From Propionibacteriaceae bacterium (lineage in GTDB: Bacteria > Actinomycetota > Actinomycetes > Propionibacteriales > Propionibacteriaceae), in assembly GCA_025923975.1 (NCBI GenBank), contig JAICEV010000283.1, positions 1 through 5,044 of the forward strand: DNA of 5,044 bases, in the 5' to 3' direction. The position numbers and the translations under genes were made by a program. Below are positions 1 to 5,044 of this stretch, piece after piece; the first letter of the stretch is position 1; each line of letters begins with the position of its first letter. The notes under the pieces are model-generated. The model saw only the letters and a program-made list of their open reading frames with translations. It was not told the origin of the DNA and did not search any database.

Positions 1-413
1 ACCGAAGCCGGAGCAGCCCCCACCTGCTTATCGATCACTTTCCCACGGACCACAAGCAAGAGAGTCGGGATCGCCAACACCTCAAACCGCTGACTCAGTT
101 CCGGCGCCTCGTCGGCGTTGATCTTGACCAGCTTCAGCCGTCCTGCGAACTCCCCGGCAAGTTGCTCGAGCACCGGACTCACCATCCGGCAGGGAGCGCA
201 CCAAGGCGCCCACATGTCAACTAGCACTGGGACGGTCGAGGCCTCGACAACATCAGTGAAGTCTGCGTCGGACCCGTTCACGATCCAGGGCAGTGATGCA
301 TGGCATTTCCCGCAGCGGGGTACGCCATGAGCTACAGAGGGAACGCGGTTCTTGGTCTGACAGTTCGAGCACACGACAACCTGGGTCGAGTCCTCGACGC
401 CCGCGCTACTCAT
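1..413 (-). CDS. trxC: Zinc-finger thioredoxin (Trx2/TrxC type), 3' end cut by window edge
   Basis: Cytoplasmic protein-disulfide reductase. I translated this from the minus strand; 137 residues are visible before the left edge. Residues 12-43 form a small zinc-ribbon with CSNC (Cys15, Cys18) and CGKC (Cys34, Cys37), the N-terminal extension that marks E. coli Trx2. The thioredoxin fold follows, with the active site WAPWCAPCR (Cys72 and Cys75) and the cis-proline loop AIPT (Pro116). By comparison with E. coli Trx2 (139 residues), only roughly ten C-terminal residues are missing. The active site is WCAPC, not the classic WCGPC. The ATG at 413-411 overlaps the clpB stop as ATGA and has a strong purine-rich ribosome site in front, so translation is probably coupled to clpB. 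The zinc-finger form is known in E. coli to respond to oxidative stress; a heat-stress role here is inferred from the operon. Databases may name such genes trxA. The family call is firm; the exact subtype less so. Confidence 0.93.
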   Translation of the reverse strand, partial: MSSAGVEDSTQVVVCSNCQTKNRVPSVAHGVPRCGKCHASLPWIVNGSDADFTDVVEASTVPVLVDMWAPWCAPCRMVSPVLEQLAGEFAGRLKLVKINADEAPELSQRFEVLAIPTLLLVVRGKVIDKQVGAAPAS

Positions 414-3046
414 GCCGCTTCCCTCTCCTCCGGCGGACCGCTCCGAGGTATCACGATAAGCTCACCGTCCACAAGATCAACAAAGACCTCTCCACCCTCT
501 GGAAGATCACCCCGCAGCAGCGCCCGCCCGACCCTCGTCTCCACCTCGCGAGCAATGAAGCGCCGCAGCGGTCGGGCACCGTACGAAGGATCAAAGCCTT
601 GCTCGGCAATGAACCGCAGCGCAGGTTCGGTGACGACCAGCGTGATCCGACGCTCCGCGAGCCGGGCTCGAAGATCATTGAGGAGAAGGTCGACGATCAG
701 CTCGATCTCGCCCAGCGTGAGCGGCTTGAACAGCACGATGTCGTCGACCCGATTCAAGAACTCTGGTGGGAAGTGGGTGCGCAGTGCACCGAGTACCAGG
801 CGCCGGGCATCTTCGGTGATTTCTCCCTCCGCCGTCACCCCTTGCATCAGGAACTCTGATCCGATGTTTGAGGTCATGATCACCACGGTGTTGCGGAAGT
901 CGACTGTACGCCCGTGAGAGTCGGTAAGTCGGCCGTCGTCGAGGACCTGCAGCAAGGTGTTGAACACATCGACATGAGCCTTCTCGATCTCGTCGAGCAA
1001 GATCACCGAGTAAGGCTTGCGGCGTACCGCCTCGGTGAGCTGGCCACCCTCCTCGTAACCGATATACCCGGGAGGGGCGCCGACCAGCCGACTCACCGTG
1101 TGCCGCTCCTGGTACTCGCTCATGTCGATGCGGACCATGTTCTCCTCGGTGTCGAACAAGGCAGCCGCCAGAGACTTGGCAAGCTCGGTCTTCCCGACAC
1201 CGGTCGGGCCGAGGAAGATGAACGAGCCGATTGGTCGGCGCGGATCCTTGATGCCGGACCGCGCCCGGATAATCGCGTCAGCTACCAACTGAACCGCCTC
1301 ATCCTGGCCGATCACTCGCTCGTGCAGCACCTCGTCGATGCGGAGCAGCTTCTCGCGCTCTCCCTCTTGCAGCCGGGTCACCGGAATTCCGGTCCACCGC
1401 GACACGATGGCGGCTATCTCATCGGCAGTTACGACCTCTCGCAGCAGCCGATGATCTCCTTGTTTGCTGGCCAGTCGTGCCTCCGCGGCCTCCAGCCGCC
1501 GGAGCAGCTCCGGGATCTTGCCGTGCCTCAGCGATGCGGCCCGGTTCAAGTCATAGTCCCGCTCAGCCTGCTCGGCCTCGTGCCTGACCTGCTCCAGCTC
1601 CTCGCGCAAGGACTGCACTTCCCGGAGCGACTGCCGCTCAGCCTCCCAGCGTGCACGCATGGCATCGGCCTCGGCCCGTAGGTCCCCGAGTTCCCGACGC
1701 AGGTCCTCCAGCCGGGTCTCGCTGGCAGCGTCCTCCTCCTGTGCCAGTGCCGCTTCCTCGATCTCCATCCGGGTCACCCGCCGCGTCAACTCGTCAAGCT
1801 CGGCAGGCATGGAATCAATCTCGGTACGCAGCATGGCGCACGCCTCATCGACAAGATCAATTGCCTTGTCCGGCAGATAGCGGTCAGAAATGTAACGGTG
1901 GCTCAGCGTTACGGCAGCAACCAGGGCGCTGTCAAGGATCTTGACGCCATGGAACACCTCGAGGCGCTCCCGCAGCCCACGCAAGATCGACAAGGCATCC
2001 TCGACACTCGGTTCATCCACGAGCACCGGCTGGAACCGGCGCTCCAAAGCCGCGTCCTTCTCAATGTGGGTGCGATATTCATCGAGGGTTGTCGCGCCGA
2101 TCATGTGGAGCTCGCCGCGGGCCAGCATCGGCTTGAGCATGTTGCCGGCATCCATGGCGCCTTCCGCCGCGCCAGCACCGACGACAGTGTGCACTTCATC
2201 GACGAAAAGCAAGATCCGGCCTTCGGCGCTGCTCACCTCGTTGAGAACTGCCTTGAGCCGCTCCTCAAACTCACCGCGGTACTTCGCCCCCGCGACCAGC
2301 GCACTGATGTCCAAGGCGAAAATCGTCTTGTCGCGCAACCCCTCAGGCACGTCTCCGTTATTGATCCGCTGGGCGAGGCCTTCCACAATCGCGGTCTTGC
2401 CAACGCCCGGCTCACCGATCAGCACCGGGTTGTTCTTCGTCTTACGAGACAGAATTTGGATCGTTCGGCGGATCTCGGAGTCGCGACCGATCACCGGCTC
2501 CAGTCTCCCCGCGGCCGCCTCAGCGACCAGGTCGCGACCGTATTTGCTGAGCGCCTCGTACGTCCCCTCCGGCGTGGCAGACGTGACCCGTTGGTGTCCC
2601 CTGATCTCGGTCAGTGCAGACAGGAAACCGTTGCGGCTGAGGCCGTGCTGCTGCAACAGCCTCCCTGACGCTGATGACGAGCCCTCATCGATAAGAGCGG
2701 CCACCAGGTGTTCCACGGAGACGTACTCGTCCTTGAGCCGGCGGGCCTCGCGAGTAGCGGCCTCGATCAGCCGTGAGAGCCGTTGGGTGACGAACACCTG
2801 ACCGGGCGCCGCACCCGGACCGGAAACGCGAGGTCGGCGCTGCAGCTCAGCCTCCACATCCTCACGCAACCGGTCCGGATCCGCCCCAGCGCGGGCCAGC
2901 AGCGGCCCGACCAGCCCATCGCTTTGGTCAAGCAACGCCAGCAGCAGGTGCTCGCCATCCACCTCCGTATGACCGAAGCGGAGCGCCTTGGTCTGGGCGT
3001 CGTGCAATGATTCCTGCGACTTCTGCGTCAAGCGATTCAGGTCCAT
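410..3046 (-). CDS. clpB: ATP-dependent disaggregase ClpB (Hsp100)
   Basis: Hexameric AAA+ machine that threads aggregated proteins through its pore together with DnaK. It has 878 residues, slightly longer than E. coli ClpB (857). In order: Clp-N domain with two repeats (about 1-150); NBD1 with Walker A GEPGVGKT (211-218), pore loop KYRG (255-258), Walker B with Asp283/Glu284 and arginine fingers Arg336/Arg337; a coiled-coil M-domain (about 410-530); the WTGIP linker (551-555); NBD2 with Walker A GPTGVGKT (613-620), pore loop GYIGY (660-664), Walker B with Asp685/Glu686, Arg766 in NRVDD and the sensor-2 motif GARP (823-826). The M-domain and the lack of an IGF/IGL ClpP-docking loop separate it from ClpA and ClpC. 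All catalytic residues are present, so it should be active. His508 sits where E. coli has Tyr503. The start ATG has an AGGAG seven bases upstream, inside the end of the preceding gene, which it overlaps by 10 bases; the stop overlaps the thioredoxin start. Confidence 0.98.
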   Translation of the reverse strand: MDLNRLTQKSQESLHDAQTKALRFGHTEVDGEHLLLALLDQSDGLVGPLLARAGADPDRLREDVEAELQRRPRVSGPGAAPGQVFVTQRLSRLIEAATREARRLKDEYVSVEHLVAALIDEGSSSASGRLLQQHGLSRNGFLSALTEIRGHQRVTSATPEGTYEALSKYGRDLVAEAAAGRLEPVIGRDSEIRRTIQILSRKTKNNPVLIGEPGVGKTAIVEGLAQRINNGDVPEGLRDKTIFALDISALVAGAKYRGEFEERLKAVLNEVSSAEGRILLFVDEVHTVVGAGAAEGAMDAGNMLKPMLARGELHMIGATTLDEYRTHIEKDAALERRFQPVLVDEPSVEDALSILRGLRERLEVFHGVKILDSALVAAVTLSHRYISDRYLPDKAIDLVDEACAMLRTEIDSMPAELDELTRRVTRMEIEEAALAQEEDAASETRLEDLRRELGDLRAEADAMRARWEAERQSLREVQSLREELEQVRHEAEQAERDYDLNRAASLRHGKIPELLRRLEAAEARLASKQGDHRLLREVVTADEIAAIVSRWTGIPVTRLQEGEREKLLRIDEVLHERVIGQDEAVQLVADAIIRARSGIKDPRRPIGSFIFLGPTGVGKTELAKSLAAALFDTEENMVRIDMSEYQERHTVSRLVGAPPGYIGYEEGGQLTEAVRRKPYSVILLDEIEKAHVDVFNTLLQVLDDGRLTDSHGRTVDFRNTVVIMTSNIGSEFLMQGVTAEGEITEDARRLVLGALRTHFPPEFLNRVDDIVLFKPLTLGEIELIVDLLLNDLRARLAERRITLVVTEPALRFIAEQGFDPSYGARPLRRFIAREVETRVGRALLRGDLPEGGEVFVDLVDGELIVIPRSGPPEEREAA
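421..431 (-). promoter_or_regulatory. Ribosome binding site for the thioredoxin gene, inside clpB
   Basis: On the minus strand this reads GGAGGAGAGGG. It ends seven bases before the thioredoxin ATG at 413 and also encodes part of the ClpB tail PPEEREAA. Together with the ATGA overlap it supports the chosen start and coupled translation. Confidence 0.75.
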
Positions 3047-3354
3047 CGATCTTCTCCTCTGGCAGCCGGATGCCGTTGCGTCCTCTCGAGCTGCGCGATC
3101 CGGTCGAGCAGGTCGATGATCAAGCCCAGCGAGGCGTAGTTGAGGTTCAGTTCTCTATGCAGCCGCAGGATTCTGGCCATTGCGGACACCTGGGATGGCT
3201 CGAACCAGAGGCCGCCTTGCGCGTCCCGAGTCATCTCGAGCAGCCCCAGAGCGATGAAGCGGCGTACCAGATCAGGATGCACGCCGGTGATGTGTGCATA
3301 ACTGTCCAGGCTCAGCAGAAACGGGCGGGCCAGCGCGTACCTACGCTCAGTCAT
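3037..3354 (-). CDS. cbpM: CbpM-like MerR-fold chaperone modulator, in the position usually held by HspR
   Basis: A 105-residue cytoplasmic protein. Residues 15-39 form a MerR-type helix-turn-helix (LDSYAHITGVHPDLVRRF, then LGLL), residues 44-55 a wing-like segment with LWFEP, and 60-90 a long helix reading LRLHRELNLN then LLDRIAQLE. That helix, with the W-F pair before it, matches E. coli CbpM (WVF, then RLRHELALDW and LMDDIAHL) better than HspR, from memory of both families. CbpM binds the J-domain of CbpA and inhibits it; HspR represses dnaK operons with DnaK as co-repressor. The gene directly upstream encodes a CbpA-like J-protein, as in E. coli cbpAM. The start ATG overlaps the J-protein stop as ATGA and has GAGGGA six bases upstream. 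The tail after residue 91 is short, polar and probably disordered. HspR remains possible because in actinobacteria this slot after dnaJ normally holds hspR. Fold is confident; function is inferred. Confidence 0.75.
   Translation of the reverse strand: MTERRYALARPFLLSLDSYAHITGVHPDLVRRFIALGLLEMTRDAQGGLWFEPSQVSAMARILRLHRELNLNYASLGLIIDLLDRIAQLERTQRHPAARGEDRWT
3054..3058 (-). promoter_or_regulatory. Ribosome binding site for clpB, inside the end of the cbpM-like gene
   Basis: The minus strand reads AGAGGAGAAGATCGATG. The AGGAG core is seven bases from the clpB ATG at 3046, which fixes the start at MDLNRLT even though it overlaps the preceding gene by 10 bases. Confidence 0.8.
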
Positions 3355-4307
3355 CGCGAATCCCTCGGATTGAAAGTGGAACGCTCTTGAAGTTCGGAGA
3401 AAAGCCGCCTCTCCTCCGTCGACAGGGATGTCGGCACTTTGATCTGCGCCTCCGCGAAGAAGTCACCCGGTTCACCGCGGCGGTTCGGTATTCCACGACC
3501 CTTCAGGCGAAGCCGCCGCCCGCTCGACGTGCCAGCAGGCACGTTGACCGTTGTGGGACCCGCAGGTGTGTCGACGCGGACCGCCGCCCCGAGGGCGCCT
3601 TCCCACGGAGTGAGTGCAACCGGCCCAGACACGTCCCGACCGGACACTCGATAGCGCGGGTGCGGCGCAATCCGGACGATCAGATACAGGTCGCCGGATT
3701 GCCCTCCGCCGCTACCTCGGCCGCCCTGCCCGCGCAGCCGGATCCGCTGCCCATCGATTACGCCGGCAGGGATGTTGATATCGAGGGTGCGCTGGCCATC
3801 TGGTCCGGTGATGGTCAGGCTCCGTTGTGTGCCGCGGTAGGCCTCCTCGAGGGTGATCTCCGCCTCGACCTCCTGATCGGAACCGGGCATCGGACCGGCC
3901 CAGGTCGTCCGGCGGCCACCCCCAAAGATTCCGCCGAGCAGGTCCTCCAGGTCGATGTCCTCTCCGACATCGGTGTACCTGACGCCACCTCCTCCCGGCC
4001 ACGGCCCTCCCGGTCCCGGGCCACCCGCGCCCGCCCCCGCGTAGGCACGGGCCTGCCGCCAGGCTTCGGGATCCACGTCCGGTGGTACCCGACGGAAATC
4101 TTCCCCGAACGCGTCGTACCGCTTGCGAAGATCAGGATCGGAAAGCACGTCGTACGCCTCGGAGATCTCTTTGAATCGGGTCTCAGCGGACGGGTCCTTA
4201 TTGACATCCGGGTGATGGTGCCGAGCCAGTCTGCGATAGGCCCGCTGAATTTCTGACTGGTCGGCATTCCTGGAGACGCCCAGGACCTCGTAGAAGTCCC
4301 GGGCCAT
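3351..4307 (-). CDS. dnaJ: Zinc-finger-free (class B, CbpA-like) DnaJ J-domain co-chaperone
   Basis: Hsp40 that delivers unfolded clients to DnaK and stimulates its ATPase. With the ATG start it has 318 residues: J-domain (about 4-68) with the essential HPD at 32-34; a Gly/Pro-rich linker (about 88-130, AYAGAGAGGPGPGG) ending in LEDLLGGIFGGG; then two beta-rich client-binding domains (about 144-215 and 220-295) with LDINIPAGV and TVNVPAGT, the usual CTD signatures, and a short charged tail. The CXXCXGXG zinc repeats of class A DnaJ are absent; the protein has no cysteine at all. Its length and layout match E. coli CbpA (306 residues) rather than DnaJ (376). A TTG one codon earlier (4310) is in frame, but AGGAG at 4314-4318 lies six bases from the ATG and only three from the TTG, so ATG is preferred. 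Its start shares one base with the grpE stop (TGATG); its stop overlaps the next gene as ATGA. As the only J-gene visible here, it is presumably the main partner of this DnaK. Confidence 0.95.
   Translation of the reverse strand: MARDFYEVLGVSRNADQSEIQRAYRRLARHHHPDVNKDPSAETRFKEISEAYDVLSDPDLRKRYDAFGEDFRRVPPDVDPEAWRQARAYAGAGAGGPGPGGPWPGGGGVRYTDVGEDIDLEDLLGGIFGGGRRTTWAGPMPGSDQEVEAEITLEEAYRGTQRSLTITGPDGQRTLDINIPAGVIDGQRIRLRGQGGRGSGGGQSGDLYLIVRIAPHPRYRVSGRDVSGPVALTPWEGALGAAVRVDTPAGPTTVNVPAGTSSGRRLRLKGRGIPNRRGEPGDFFAEAQIKVPTSLSTEERRLFSELQERSTFNPRDSR
3361..3366 (-). promoter_or_regulatory. Ribosome binding site for the cbpM-like gene, inside dnaJ
   Basis: The minus strand reads GAGGGATTCGCGATG. The purine core GAGGGA is six bases from the ATG at 3354 and overlaps the last codons of the J-protein gene. 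Confidence 0.7.
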
Positions 4308-4816
4308 CAATCGCTCCTGGTGGCCACCACCACGGCTGCATGACGAAGAATGTCATCGTCCGATCCGTAACCCGGACGCACGACGTGGGCCACCGTGCCT
4401 GGCACGAGCTCCTTGTCGGCAATGGTGCCGACCGCCTCGTGCAGGGCTGGGTCGAAAGGCCGGCCGGTGTCATCGCGCCTGGGGAACCCGAGGTCAGCAA
4501 GCACAGAGACCGCCTGCTGATGCACTGCGCGTACCCCCTCGACGATGTGCTCCGGATCGGACGAGGCATGCTCCAGGGCGCGCTCCAGGTTATCGATTAC
4601 CGGCAGCCAGCCGGCGGCGGTTCTCGCTCTCTCCTGCTGTCGGGCCCGTACCAGGTCCTTGGCGCATCGTTTGCGGAAGTTGTCCAATTCCGCAGCGGTA
4701 CGTCGCCAGCGATCTTCCAGATCGGCAATCCGCGCTCGGGCTTCCTCCAGAGGGTCAGGCTCTGGCGTTTGCTGTTCCGAGGTCTGCTTCTGCTCGTGAA
4801 TCTGCTGCTCGGACAT
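4307..4816 (-). CDS. grpE: GrpE nucleotide-exchange factor for DnaK
   Basis: Homodimeric co-chaperone that opens the DnaK nucleotide pocket to release ADP. It has 169 residues, slightly shorter than E. coli GrpE (197). Residues 1-22 are Gln/Glu-rich and probably disordered; a long coiled-coil helix (about 23-65) holds LEDRWRRTAAELDNFRKR; LPVIDNLERAL (71-81) is the family signature in the helical bundle; the C-terminal beta domain that touches DnaK holds FDPALHEAV (121-129) and VVRPGY (145-150). It starts six bases after the dnaK stop. Unlike the downstream genes, I see no good Shine-Dalgarno before its ATG (the upstream bases read ACACGCTGATCTGTC), so it may depend on ribosomes finishing dnaK. 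No better in-frame start is visible. The stop codon shares a base with the dnaJ start. Identification is secure from motifs plus the dnaK-grpE-dnaJ order. Confidence 0.97.
   Translation of the reverse strand: MSEQQIHEQKQTSEQQTPEPDPLEEARARIADLEDRWRRTAAELDNFRKRCAKDLVRARQQERARTAAGWLPVIDNLERALEHASSDPEHIVEGVRAVHQQAVSVLADLGFPRRDDTGRPFDPALHEAVGTIADKELVPGTVAHVVRPGYGSDDDILRHAAVVVATRSD
4314..4318 (-). promoter_or_regulatory. Ribosome binding site deciding the dnaJ start
   Basis: The minus strand reads CCAGGAGCGATTGATGGCC. AGGAG is six bases from the ATG at 4307 but only three from the alternative TTG at 4310, so it favours the ATG and a 318-residue protein. Confidence 0.75.
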
Positions 4817-4822
4817 GACAGA

Positions 4823-5044
4823 TCAGCGTGTCGTGAACTCGGCGTCGATCACGTCGTCGGAGTCATCGCCCGGTTCGCCGCGCGCGCTTTCCGGCGAACC
4901 ACTGGTGGCACCAGCTGTGGCTCCAGCCCGTGCGGAAGCAGCCAAGGACTGCAGCATCTGGTGCAACTCTCCGGTGAGGGCGCGCAGCCGATCGATGTCT
5001 GCTCCTTCCTCAAGCGCGGTACGTGCGTCGCTGATCAGCAACTC
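4823..5044 (-). CDS. dnaK: DnaK (Hsp70) C-terminal fragment, 5' part outside window
   Basis: The last 73 residues of the Hsp70 chaperone, which binds exposed hydrophobic stretches in an ATP-driven cycle. What is visible is the end of the helical lid (ELLISDARTALEEGADIDRL, then LTGELHQMLQSLA), an Ala/Gly/Ser-rich linker and the acidic tail DDSDDVIDAEF followed by TTR. The lid pattern of A(R/K)xALEEGxD plus the D-D-V-I-D-A-E-F ending is characteristic of bacterial DnaK, and grpE directly follows. The ATPase and substrate-binding domains lie beyond the right edge, so the start cannot be seen. The tail ends in a basic TTR where many actinobacterial DnaKs are acidic to the end. Confidence 0.95.
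   Translation of the reverse strand, partial: ELLISDARTALEEGADIDRLRALTGELHQMLQSLAASARAGATAGATSGSPESARGEPGDDSDDVIDAEFTTR

Noticed and set aside
293..917. Two plus-strand frames across the clpB/thioredoxin junction
   Set aside because: They are antisense to two motif-confirmed genes and have Arg/Ser-rich shadow composition.
914..1681. Long plus-strand reading frame of 255 codons antisense to clpB
   Set aside because: It lies wholly opposite clpB, which has complete family motifs; its translation shows no recognisable domain and is what a GC-rich antisense frame gives.
1941..2801. Plus-strand reading frame of 286 codons, with a second overlapping one at 1898-2668
   Set aside because: Both are antisense to the ClpB N-terminal half; the Ser/Arg-rich composition is typical of a shadow frame.
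3037..3354. Plain annotation of this gene as HspR
   Set aside because: Position in the operon supports it, but the C-terminal helix fits CbpM better and the upstream partner is CbpA-like; kept only as the alternative.
3980..4060. Low-complexity C/G-rich stretch that looks repeat-like
   Set aside because: It encodes the Gly/Pro-rich linker of the J-protein and needs no other explanation.
3294..4256. Plus-strand reading frame of 320 codons opposite dnaJ
   Set aside because: It covers the J-protein gene, whose J-domain and CTD signatures are clear; no domain is visible in the antisense product.
1..5044. CIRCE (TTAGCACTC-N9-GAGTGCTAA) or HAIR heat-shock operators, terminators, tRNA genes
   Set aside because: I searched by eye and found no match; such operators would be expected upstream of dnaK, beyond the right edge.

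Overview
The window is a high-GC, almost gap-free chaperone operon read entirely from the minus strand. The gene order (dnaK-grpE-dnaJ-MerR-type gene-clpB-thioredoxin), the GC-rich codon choice and the DDVIDAEF-type DnaK tail all fit an actinobacterium (Actinomycetota). I cannot name the genus.

In transcription order (right to left) the window holds: the last 73 residues of DnaK (cut by the right edge); a complete GrpE nucleotide-exchange factor; a complete zinc-finger-free, CbpA-like J-domain protein; a small MerR-fold protein that looks more like the J-protein modulator CbpM than the expected repressor HspR; a complete 878-residue ClpB disaggregase; and a zinc-finger (Trx2/TrxC-type) thioredoxin lacking only its last residues (cut by the left edge). 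There is a 6-base gap between dnaK and grpE. Every later junction overlaps: 1 base at grpE/dnaJ, 4 at dnaJ/cbpM, 10 at cbpM/clpB and 4 at clpB/trx. No terminator or internal promoter was recognised, and no intergenic stretch could hold another gene. The operon promoter must lie upstream of dnaK, outside the window.

Together the genes encode a protein-rescue set. DnaK, GrpE and the J-protein form the Hsp70 cycle, ClpB works with it to pull proteins out of aggregates, and the thioredoxin can reduce wrong disulfides in unfolded clients. The CbpM-like protein may tune the J-protein or, as HspR does elsewhere, repress the operon. The points most worth a second look are the CbpA/CbpM-like pair in the place of the usual DnaJ/HspR pair, the Tyr-to-His change at a known control position of the ClpB M-domain, and the zinc-finger thioredoxin locked to clpB. 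No mobile element, CRISPR array, tRNA or rRNA was seen.
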